A stretch of DNA of 5,657 bases from Gammaproteobacteria bacterium (lineage in GTDB: Bacteria; Pseudomonadota; Gammaproteobacteria; UBA7966): the NCBI GenBank assembly GCA_003485715.1, contig DNIF01000230.1, positions 1 to 5,657 on the forward strand, given 5' to 3'. This document shows, one piece after another, positions 1-4,388 of this stretch. Position 1 is the first letter of the stretch. Every line of letters begins with the position of its first letter. The notes under the pieces are model-generated. The model worked only from the letters and a program-made list of their open reading frames with translations, ran no database searches and was not told where the DNA came from. A program made the position numbers and the translations under genes.

Positions 1-638
1 GCGCTCGGCCCCATATGCACGGTCGCCTCCTGCTCGATTCCGCGCCGCTGGTGGCTGCGATGGTCCACCCGCTCCGGGACGTTCGCCCGTTCCAGCGCCG
101 CATTCTGCATCTCGGCCCACCGGCCACGCCAGCGCTCGACCTCCCCGCTCGTCTTCTGGTCCAGTTCGCGGGTCTTCGCGCCCAGCCCTTCCGGGCCGAT
201 CCGCCGCGTCGTCGTCAGCAGATGGGCGTGGTGGTTGCGATGGTCGCCCTCGCGACCTGGTGCGTGGATCGCCACGTCCACCGCCACCCCATGCCGCTCG
301 CTGATCTCCCGTGCGAGGCCCAGCGCAAGCTCGCGCCGCGCCTCGGCCGACAACTCGGCGGGCAGCGCGATTTCATATTCGCGGGCGACGGTCGAGTTCT
401 TGCGCGTCTCTGCCTGTTCGGCGGCGTTCCAGAGCAGGGCCCGGTCACTGGCCCACGCCGGGGCGTCGGCGGGCACGACAAGGGCGTTATGTTCGACGCC
501 CTGCTTGCGGGTGTAATCATGGACGAGGCCGGTGCGCTCATCCGTGATTTCGACACCCGCACGATAGGCTGCCGCTGCCGTCGCGCTGCGACCGGCGGAA
601 CGGCCTATCGTCTTTACCGCAAGATGGAAGCTCGCCAT
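1..638 (-). CDS. mobA: MobA/TraA-type (MobQ) relaxase, N-terminal part; continues at 5657-5084 if circular
   Basis: This is the nicking and transfer-initiating relaxase domain. It cleaves one strand at oriT and stays bound to the 5' end through a tyrosine. The start ATG at 638-636 gives MASFHLAVKTIGRSAGRSAT, followed by AAAAYRAG, which places the family's catalytic Tyr at residue 25. The metal-binding histidine motif GDHRNHHAHLLTTTR follows (His133, His136, His137, His139). Both motifs match the MobA/MobL family. The frame is open to base 1. Its last visible residues, HMGPSA, continue in frame from base 5657 as TAMERRAEHQ, so the whole protein is 403 residues. An alternative upstream ATG (660) meets a stop after three codons. 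The ribosome-binding site is weak (AAGG/AGGG, about 8-17 nt upstream). The gene diverges from the accessory mob genes across the oriT. Confidence 0.93.
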   Translation of the reverse strand, partial: MASFHLAVKTIGRSAGRSATAAAAYRAGVEITDERTGLVHDYTRKQGVEHNALVVPADAPAWASDRALLWNAAEQAETRKNSTVAREYEIALPAELSAEARRELALGLAREISERHGVAVDVAIHAPGREGDHRNHHAHLLTTTRRIGPEGLGAKTRELDQKTSGEVERWRGRWAEMQNAALERANVPERVDHRSHQRRGIEQEATVHMGPS

Positions 639-656
639 CGCCGCGCCCTTACCTTG

Positions 657-733
657 CCATGCGGGAGCATGGCGCGGGCGACAGCCCGCTGGGGTTCAGG
701 GGTATCCCCTGACGCACGCAAACGCAAGTTTGC
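657..733. repeat. Four tandem perfect hairpins in oriT
   Basis: The hairpins are CCATGC-GGGA-GCATGG (657-672), GCGGGC-GACA-GCCCGC (674-689), TCAGGGG-TAT-CCCCTGA (696-712) and GCAAAC-GCAA-GTTTGC (718-733). All arms are perfect, 6 or 7 bp, with 3- or 4-base loops, spaced 1, 6 and 5 bases apart. The last is the relaxase-recognition hairpin next to nic. The others may bind accessory proteins, aid termination of transfer or regulate the divergent promoters; their roles are inferred. Confidence 0.85.
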
Positions 734-734
734 A

Positions 735-746
735 TAAGTGCGCCCT
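735..746 (+). other. nic core sequence TAAGTGCGCCCT
   Basis: TAAGTGCGCCCT matches the conserved nic core of MobQ-type plasmids. By analogy with RSF1010-like sites, cleavage is expected between G742 and C743 on the plus strand. The core lies one base after the hairpin GCAAAC-GCAA-GTTTGC, the usual relaxase recognition arrangement. The cleavage position is inferred from the family. Confidence 0.85.
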
Positions 747-752
747 TCCTCT

Positions 753-798
753 CTTTCGCTCGGTCGGGTCCGGTGCTATCAGTATCGCACAGCGAAAG
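753..798 (+). promoter_or_regulatory. Bulged hairpin over the ribosome-binding site of the first accessory mob gene
   Basis: The contiguous 3' arm GCACAGCGAAAG (787-798) pairs with a split 5' arm: CTTTCGCT (753-760) and GTGC (773-776), with a 12-base bulge between them. The 12 potential base pairs include most of the Shine-Dalgarno sequence AAAGGA (795-800) of the gene starting at 807. As RNA it could limit translation of the accessory genes. As single-stranded DNA it could act during transfer. No experiment is implied. Confidence 0.55.
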
Positions 799-806
799 GA
801 TTGACC

Positions 807-1082
807 ATGGCTGCTCCAACGCCAGAGGCTATCGAAACCGCCCGTCGCAAGGTCCAGCAGGCCAAGGCCCGGTTGCAGGCATTGGAAGCCCGCGCCGTTA
901 CCCTGAACCGCAAGGCCGATGCCCGCCGCAAGATCATCCTCGGCGGTCTGCTCCTCGATGCCGCCATGAAAGACCCCGCATGGGAATCCCACCTCAATGA
1001 CCTGATGAGCCGGATCAGCCGCGATCAGGACCGGAAGGCGTTCGAGGGCTGGACCTTCAAGGGTGGCCCCGCCGATGCCTGA
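807..1082 (+). CDS. mobC: MobC/TraD-like mobilization accessory protein
   Basis: This 91-residue protein is probably an auxiliary relaxosome component that helps the relaxase at oriT. The start ATG at 807 has a good AAAGGA six bases upstream. An in-frame extension to 738 would run through the nic-side region and is not needed. Residues about 8-45 form a basic, Arg/Lys-rich helix with coiled-coil character (AKARLQALEARAVTLNRKAD). The segment RRKIILGGLLLDAAMKDP follows, and it resembles the RRKxLxGAxLL core common to MobC/TraD-type accessory proteins. The C-terminal part contains DQDRKAFEGW. The gene is the first of two and its stop overlaps the start of the next by 8 bases, suggesting translational coupling. 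The family assignment rests on this resemblance and on position next to oriT. The symbol is provisional. Confidence 0.7.
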   Translation: MAAPTPEAIETARRKVQQAKARLQALEARAVTLNRKADARRKIILGGLLLDAAMKDPAWESHLNDLMSRISRDQDRKAFEGWTFKGGPADA

Positions 1083-1518
1083 TCCCTTCGACCCTGCCGA
1101 GTTTGATGCTCCCCCTCCCTCCGATCCCGGCGCAGACTATCGCACCCTGCTCGACGCCATGCGCAAGGCCGGGGCCGAAGGGGTCGCCCAGCAGGTCGCC
1201 GCACTGGCCCAGAAGATCGAACAGGACGCCCGCCAGCGCGCCGAATGGACCGCACAGGCAGGCGTGGGGGTCAGTGCCCTCCACCGGGCCGCTGGGGAGC
1301 TTCAGCGGGTCAGCGCAGGGGTCTGGTGGGATCGCCTGAAGGAATGGATCACCACCGCCCTCATCGGGCTGGGACTGATCTTCGCCGCGGCCCTCGCCTA
1401 TCGCTGGGCGCAGGAACCCAAGATCGAGCGCCAGCTATACGGATGCACCGCCAAATGGGACGCCAAAGCCCAGACGTGCAAAGGAAAATGGGTGCCCCTC
1501 TACGAGCAGCAGCCCTGA
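1075..1518 (+). CDS. Putative membrane-anchored mobilization accessory protein
   Basis: This is a 147-residue protein read from the ATG at 1075, preceded by AAGGGTGG (1059-1066); a GTG at 1063 is the alternative start. Three parts are visible. First is a Pro/Asp-rich N-terminus (residues 1-22). Second is an Ala/Gln-rich amphipathic helical region likely to form a coiled coil (about 23-85). Third is one hydrophobic segment (about 91-111, ITTALIGLGLIFAAALAYRW) followed by a short basic tail with Cys124 and Cys135. The layout (coiled coil, one membrane helix, two-cysteine tail) recalls uncharacterised proteins encoded next to relaxases on alphaproteobacterial plasmids, and DUF6118 is one candidate family. 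I cannot confirm homology. Overlap with the MobC-like gene suggests it acts with the relaxosome, perhaps tethering it to the membrane or the helper transfer channel. Confidence 0.65.
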   Translation: MPDPFDPAEFDAPPPSDPGADYRTLLDAMRKAGAEGVAQQVAALAQKIEQDARQRAEWTAQAGVGVSALHRAAGELQRVSAGVWWDRLKEWITTALIGLGLIFAAALAYRWAQEPKIERQLYGCTAKWDAKAQTCKGKWVPLYEQQP

Positions 1519-1519
1519 T

Positions 1520-1885
1520 TTAGCGCGATAATTGATATTCGCGGACAAGGATCGATGCAGGGACATGCCATGCCCGTTCGATTTTGCGGATCATGTGGAG
1601 GGTCAGCCCCCGCTTGCGGGCCAGAACCTCGGTCGCGCGCGATTGCCCGATCAGGGACGCCAGATCGGCGCGGGTGCGCCCTTCCGCCTCCATGGCCGCT
1701 TCAATCGCTTCCACCGGGTCCAGCTTGTCGACCGGCCACCGCTTCCGCTCATATTCATCGACCAGGGTTGCCAGCACATCGAGACGATCCTCGTCCGCGC
1801 TGCCCGCTTCCGCGCTCCAGAGCGCGCGGATTTCATCGACCGCCGCCCGATGGTCGTCATCATTCCTGATAGGTCTGATATCCAT
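1520..1885 (-). CDS. higA: HigA-type antitoxin, HTH DNA-binding protein
   Basis: This 121-residue antitoxin should neutralise HigB and repress the operon. The start ATG at 1885-1883 has AAGGA seven bases upstream, overlapping the higB stop (TGAAGGA). A TTG start five codons earlier is less likely because it would overlap that ribosome-binding site. The acidic N-terminal half (1-60) is the probable toxin-contact region. The C-terminal half carries the helix-turn-helix of HigA proteins: TRADLASLIGQSRATEVLAR at about 71-90, then KRGLTLHMIRKIERAWHVPA. The length is typical for HigA proteins carrying an N-terminal extension. It lies 11 bases after higB, and its stop is one base from the stop of the convergent mob operon. 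Confidence 0.9.
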   Translation of the reverse strand: MDIRPIRNDDDHRAAVDEIRALWSAEAGSADEDRLDVLATLVDEYERKRWPVDKLDPVEAIEAAMEAEGRTRADLASLIGQSRATEVLARKRGLTLHMIRKIERAWHVPASILVREYQLSR

Positions 1886-1896
1886 TTGCCTGTCCT

Positions 1897-2199
1897 TCAA
1901 AACTGATCGACGGTCGCGGCGTCGATGCGGTCATATTCAGCATGTGTCCCAATAAACTTTATGAAAGCGATCCCTCGCCGAAAATGGAACGCAACAATCA
2001 TTCTATGATCTCCGCCCGCCACTTCAAATCTAACCCGTTCCGCCGCCACCGTTTTTGCTTTTGAAAAATCGGCCATGACTTCGATTGTCGAAGACCAGTC
2101 CGCATTTTCTGCAACCTCTAGCCAATGTGTCAGTGACGCACGGGTCAGAGGATGCGTCGTGAAATAGGCTACGATGTTTTTGCGGGCGATGATCCTCAT
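1897..2199 (-). CDS. higB: HigB-type toxin, mRNA interferase of the RelE superfamily
   Basis: This 100-residue toxin is expected to cut mRNA on the ribosome when the labile antitoxin is lost, killing or arresting plasmid-free cells. The start MRIIARKNIVAYF at ATG 2199 is the typical HigB N-terminus. The frame stays open to 2328, but the longer form would read through the operator and is rejected. Family features visible are the HP...A...W helix (His16-Pro17, Trp26), ADW (33-35), the RVRFEVAGGDHRMIVAFHF core (56-73), RGIAFIKFIGTHAEYDRID (75-93) and conserved His86/Tyr89/Asp90. Toxin-before-antitoxin order is the HigBA norm. No clear Shine-Dalgarno is seen (AGCCTGCTG before ATG), which may keep toxin translation low. 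Confidence 0.93.
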   Translation of the reverse strand: MRIIARKNIVAYFTTHPLTRASLTHWLEVAENADWSSTIEVMADFSKAKTVAAERVRFEVAGGDHRMIVAFHFRRGIAFIKFIGTHAEYDRIDAATVDQF

Positions 2200-2215
2200 C
2201 AGCAGGCTATGCCAT

Positions 2216-2256
2216 TTCCCAATATGGGAAACAACCCTTAATTCCCATATTGGGAA
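2216..2256 (-). promoter_or_regulatory. Paired operator of the higBA operon
   Basis: Two 15-bp sites, TTCCCAATATGGGAA (2216-2230) and TTCCCATATTGGGAA (2242-2256), are exact reverse complements of each other. Each is a TTCCCA-N3-TGGGAA palindrome. Centres are 26 bp apart, and the nearer site ends 16 bases before higB. Tandem palindromes in this position fit HigA autoregulation. The promoter probably overlaps the sites; I could not assign -35/-10 boxes with confidence. Confidence 0.75.
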
Positions 2257-2289
2257 GCTGTAGAAACTGGCATCAGTCCGGTTTCCCTT

Positions 2290-2313
2290 TTGGTGCCCGT
2301 TAGGGCACGCCAA
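2290..2313. repeat. Hairpin with GTTA loop
   Basis: GTGCCC-GTTA-GGGCAC (2293-2308) is perfect. With flanking TTGG/CCAA the stem can extend to 9 bp with a two-base bulge. No T-run follows on either strand, so it is not a standard terminator. It lies between the higBA promoter region and the replication region. Role unknown. Confidence 0.5.
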
Positions 2314-2462
2314 GCCCTTGGATCGCACAGACCTTCCTCCAACCGCTCCCTACGCTCTACGGGCGGGAAATCGCCTCCTGTACCCCCTGATAGCCAATTG
2401 GGACCTTGCAGCATTGCGCAACGTGGAAGGGGTGCGGATTCCTACCCGCCTATGCCTAGCGT

Positions 2463-2503
2463 GTGCCGCGACTAGCGGCACTCATCATTTCCGCCGCAGG
2501 CGG
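2463..2503. repeat. Two adjacent GC-rich hairpins
   Basis: GTGCCGC-GACTA-GCGGCAC (2463-2481) and CCGCC-GCA-GGCGG (2491-2503) are both perfect and nine bases apart. They directly precede the 21-bp inverted repeat. Neither has a T-run, so a structural or single-strand role (priming site, structured RNA) is as likely as termination. Confidence 0.55.
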
Positions 2504-2504
2504 T

Positions 2505-2653
2505 CTGATTAGCGAGTTATCCATGCCTCGCCGTCGCCAGCTTTTGGATAGCGCTATGGCGAGGCATGGATAACTCGCAGCCCCCTTTCAGGGGATAATC
2601 ATAAGATCATAGAAGGCAGAGAGAAAAAGACATTGCTAATCAGTATCTTATGA
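2505..2653. repeat. Interleaved 9-bp inverted repeats flanking the 21-bp repeat
   Basis: CTGATTAGC (2505-2513) is complementary to GCTAATCAG (2635-2643). TCATAAGAT (2599-2607) is complementary to ATCTTATGA (2645-2653). The first pair encloses the 21-bp inverted repeat; the second crosses the end of the first pair. Each match could be chance on its own. Together they suggest an extended folded region ending at the eight-G run (2654-2661). Confidence 0.4.
2512..2578. repeat. Perfect 21-bp inverted repeat with 25-base loop
   Basis: The arms 2512-2532 and 2558-2578 are exact reverse complements over 21 bp (beginning GCGAGTTATCC and ending GGATAACTCGC). The loop is 2533-2557. There is no open reading frame and no T-run, so it is not a conventional terminator. 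It lies about 80 bp before the iteron-like repeats. Likely roles are a replication or priming structure, a structured RNA, or a small inserted palindromic element. The arms contain TTATCCATG, only a weak match to a DnaA box. Confidence 0.8.
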
Positions 2654-2661
2654 GGGGGGGG

Positions 2662-2707
2662 TAGCTCACCAGCTATGAGCTACCCCTAGCTCACCAGCCA
2701 TGAGCTA
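2662..2707. repeat. Iteron-like direct repeats, each a TAGCTCA palindrome
   Basis: Two 21-bp direct repeats (2662-2682 and 2687-2707) differ at one base and are separated by CCCC, giving a 25-bp period. Each repeat is itself TAGCTCA-N7-TGAGCTA. They are the best candidates for initiator-binding sites of the plasmid origin because they lie upstream of the Rep-type gene and share half-sites with the palindrome at 2809-2826. Confidence 0.7.
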
Positions 2708-2709
2708 GG

Positions 2710-2733
2710 TTCGGATAAAATCCGAAAGTTTTT
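2710..2733 (+). terminator. Terminator-like hairpin with T-run
   Basis: TTCGGAT-AAA-ATCCGAA (2710-2726) is a perfect 7-bp stem followed by AGTTTTT (2727-2733) on the plus strand. It could end a transcript crossing the iteron region, such as a small RNA from upstream, before the rep promoter. The stem has only three G-C pairs, so efficiency would be modest. It might instead be a protein-binding palindrome. Confidence 0.45.
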
Positions 2734-2808
2734 GACTGGAATTAGATCATGGTTCGCGGTATAGACATTTTCGATTTTGTTCAATCGCTTTCAAAATTCA
2801 TTCATGGG

Positions 2809-2826
2809 TGAGCTACCCCTAGCTCA
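2809..2826. promoter_or_regulatory. Palindromic operator-like site upstream of rep
   Basis: TGAGCTACCCCTAGCTCA (2809-2826) repeats exactly the 18 bases at 2676-2693 in the iteron cluster. With one flanking base on each side it becomes a GTGAGCTA/TAGCTCAC palindrome around CCCC. It ends 42 bases before the rep start, so binding by the initiator there would repress its own promoter, as in other iteron plasmids. The promoter boxes themselves are not clear. Confidence 0.6.
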
Positions 2827-2868
2827 CGACTGACAAAATTTATCTGCCTGTGGGACTAGGGAGTGCCA

Positions 2869-3528
2869 ATGTCGCAAAAGTCAAAGCAACTAGGTTTGAC
2901 TACCCCGCCGGGCGGTACATGGGTGCAGACTGATCGCGCTGCTCATGAGAGATGGGCGCAACTGGCTATCGCCAATCCCCGTGCTTCATCGGTGCTTCAT
3001 GTGCTGGTAGCTCAAATGGGACGGCATAATGCCATTGTGGCCAGCCAAACGACATTGGCAAAGGCAGCGCATTGCTCACTCCCGACCCTCAAGCGGGCTT
3101 TGTCCATACTCCGCGAACAGGGGTGGATCGAAGTCCGCCAGATCGGTCCAACCGGGACAGCCTGCGCCTACGTCATCAATGACCGGGTGGCATGGACCGG
3201 CAAGCGTGATGGCATCCGCTACAGCCTATTTTCGGCGGCTGTGTTGATCGCAGACGATGAACAACCGGATCGTGAAGAGCTAGGCGCGCAACCGGCGCTC
3301 CATCGCCTGCCTAACCTGTTTCCGGGGGAGCGCCAGTTGCCAAGCGGTCCCGGCCTTCCTCCCCCGTCTGAACCATCACTACCGGGAATGGAACCAGACT
3401 TGCCTGCCACCCAACAGCCGGAACCTGACCCAGCGATGCAGGAGGAATTCTCCCAGCTAGTTACTGGCCTAGGTAACAAGCTCCGTGCATCCGATACATC
3501 GCCCGATGACGATGCAACCGATATATAG
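2869..3528 (+). CDS. Winged-helix plasmid replication initiator (Rep-type)
   Basis: This 219-residue protein is probably the replication initiator that binds the upstream TAGCTCA repeats. The ATG at 2869 is preceded by AGGGAG (2858-2863); a GTG at 2863 lies inside that ribosome-binding site and is rejected. Residues about 25-55 are helical (WAQLAIANPRASSVLHVLVA). A helix-turn-helix follows at about 58-82 (ASQTTLAKAAHCSLPTLKRA). The wing region is about 84-105 (GWIEVRQIGPTGTACAYVIN). A conserved-looking NDRVAW...RYSLFSA segment comes next, then a long Pro/Glu-rich C-terminal tail (about 150-219) likely disordered. This arrangement resembles HTH replication proteins of small proteobacterial plasmids. 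No other candidate initiator is present. It is first of a three-gene rightward cluster. It might instead be a regulator only. Confidence 0.7.
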   Translation: MSQKSKQLGLTTPPGGTWVQTDRAAHERWAQLAIANPRASSVLHVLVAQMGRHNAIVASQTTLAKAAHCSLPTLKRALSILREQGWIEVRQIGPTGTACAYVINDRVAWTGKRDGIRYSLFSAAVLIADDEQPDREELGAQPALHRLPNLFPGERQLPSGPGLPPPSEPSLPGMEPDLPATQQPEPDPAMQEEFSQLVTGLGNKLRASDTSPDDDATDI

Positions 3529-3563
3529 ATACCATACAGGCAAACTTAACAGCGAGTGACACT

Positions 3564-3962
3564 ATGGGTATCACCCTAAGAGAAGCGTCGGAAAAGGTCG
3601 GTGTCACCCGCCAAACGCTCATGAAAGCAATCAAGACAGGACGCGTTTCCGGCCAAAAGTCAGATAATGGCGAGTGGCGTATTGAGCCTGTCGAACTGTT
3701 CCGCGTATGGCCCCCTGTAAATGAGGTGCAGCAACCTTTACAGCCCGATATAACAGGTAGTGACACCCCCGGTTTACAGGCTGAAAACAGGATGTTGCGT
3801 GAGCAGGTTGCGGAACTACGTGAAGAACGGAACGCTTGGCGAGAACAGGCGCAACGGCTTGCCCTGACCGATCAGCGCGCGGCCCCTCAACCTATTCCAC
3901 AGCGCGGTTTCTGGTCGCGCCTGTTCAGCCGCCAGGGCGACAGCCCTAGCGGCGAGGAATAA
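3564..3962 (+). CDS. HTH and coiled-coil plasmid DNA-binding protein
   Basis: This is a 132-residue protein. Its N-terminus is a MerR/excisionase-like helix-turn-helix: LREASEKVGVTRQTLMKAIK (about residues 5-24), then a GRVSGQKSDNGEWRIEPVEL wing. A leucine/glutamate-rich coiled coil follows (about 71-100, with LQAENRMLREQVAELREERN). The basic tail ends in GFWSRLFSRQ. Such proteins often sit directly downstream of rep genes on small plasmids, where a role in replication control or stable inheritance is suspected but not established. The start ATG at 3564 has a weak GCGAG signal. It begins 35 bases after rep, probably in the same operon. Its stop TAA overlaps the ribosome-binding site of the next gene. 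Confidence 0.75.
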   Translation: MGITLREASEKVGVTRQTLMKAIKTGRVSGQKSDNGEWRIEPVELFRVWPPVNEVQQPLQPDITGSDTPGLQAENRMLREQVAELREERNAWREQAQRLALTDQRAAPQPIPQRGFWSRLFSRQGDSPSGEE

Positions 3963-3965
3963 ACC

Positions 3966-4244
3966 ATGGATGCTCCAACCGGCCCTTTATGGTCCCAAAA
4001 GCAGGCCATTGGCTATGAGGTCGCGCTGGAGGCCATCAACGATGTGATCGCGGGATATAGTGAACAGATCGCGCTAGAGCAGACCCATCCCGCGCCGAAC
4101 ACAGCCCGGATTACTTGGCTGGAAATGCGAACCGATCAGGCCGTTTCAGTCCACCACTCGCTTAACGTGTGCGATGACGGCAACGTGCAGCAGGCAATTT
4201 CCGAATTTAGCGCCATCGTCCGCGCAAGAGATGAAGGGCGCTGA
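3966..4244 (+). CDS. Small helical plasmid protein of unknown function
   Basis: This is a 92-residue acidic protein with no membrane segment or recognisable motif. It looks mainly helical: KQAIGYEVALEAINDVIAGY near the N-terminus, WLEMRTDQAVSVHHSLNV in the middle, and a C-terminal AISEFSAIVRARDEGR. The start ATG at 3966 has a strong GAGGAA at 3954-3959, and it lies three bases after the upstream stop, so it is co-translated with the HTH/coiled-coil gene. I do not recognise a function. Position suggests an accessory role in replication or copy-number control. Confidence 0.75.
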   Translation: MDAPTGPLWSQKQAIGYEVALEAINDVIAGYSEQIALEQTHPAPNTARITWLEMRTDQAVSVHHSLNVCDDGNVQQAISEFSAIVRARDEGR

Positions 4245-4250
4245 TCCTTA

Positions 4251-4388
4251 ATGGAACCCGTCGCAATTCACCTGGTTTCCGGTGACAGAAGATGGCTTGG
4301 ATGGGTGGAAAGCGGAACGTCCGGTTCCAGCGATTTACCATATGAAACAGACGATCCGCTTTCTGGTTTAGTGTGCAGCGGTCTTTGA
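4251..4388 (+). CDS. Possible 45-residue small protein at the end of the rep operon
   Basis: An ATG six bases after the preceding stop opens 45 codons (beginning MEPVAIHLVSGDRRWLGWVE) to TGA at 4386-4388. The only ribosome-binding candidate is GAAGGG 12 bases upstream, which is far. The frame overlaps the last 21 bases of the SMR gene on the other strand. It may be a real small gene, a remnant truncated when the SMR segment arrived, or chance. No homology is recognised. Confidence 0.3.
   Translation: MEPVAIHLVSGDRRWLGWVESGTSGSSDLPYETDDPLSGLVCSGL

Larger units (their letters stand above)
657..746 (+). other. oriT: Origin of transfer (oriT) of MobQ type
   Basis: This intergenic stretch between the divergent relaxase and accessory mob genes has four successive perfect inverted repeats and then a nic core. 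That is the expected layout for RSF1010/Ti-like oriTs, where a hairpin directly precedes the nic sequence. The nic core is on the plus strand. Transfer starting there would carry the accessory genes first and the relaxase gene last, as is usual. The exact left limit of the functional oriT cannot be seen from sequence alone. Confidence 0.85.
2505..2868 (+). other. Probable origin of vegetative replication (oriV)
   Basis: This gene-free segment combines the long inverted repeat, iteron-like TAGCTCA repeats, an eight-G run, a visibly AT-richer part (about 2708-2860) suitable for unwinding, and a palindrome of the same half-sites near the initiator start. Such a layout is typical of iteron-controlled theta plasmids. 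A convincing consensus DnaA box was not found. Extent and mechanism are inferred. Confidence 0.6.

Noticed and set aside
15..737. Plus-strand open frame of 240 codons
   Set aside because: It lies opposite the relaxase and oriT. The minus strand has a clear relaxase with catalytic motifs, and the plus-strand product shows only the low-complexity Arg/Pro/Ala look of a GC-rich shadow frame.
738..806. Upstream extension of the MobC-like gene to 738
   Set aside because: It would start inside the nic core and run through the leader hairpin. The ATG at 807 has a well-placed AAAGGA.
1524..1543. Terminator between the convergent operons (CGCGA...TCGCG)
   Set aside because: Only a 5-bp stem inside the higA coding end with no T-run.
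2200..2328. Longer HigB reading from 2328
   Set aside because: The extra 43 residues are not part of HigB proteins and would be encoded by the operator palindromes.
2290..2512. Plus-strand frames of 61 and 64 codons in the hairpin-rich stretch
   Set aside because: No ribosome-binding site, poor start codons and no recognisable product. The sequence is better explained by the hairpins.
2517..2573. DnaA boxes in the arms of the 21-bp inverted repeat
   Set aside because: TTATCCATG matches only seven of nine positions of the consensus TTATCCACA, and it is duplicated simply because it is in both arms.
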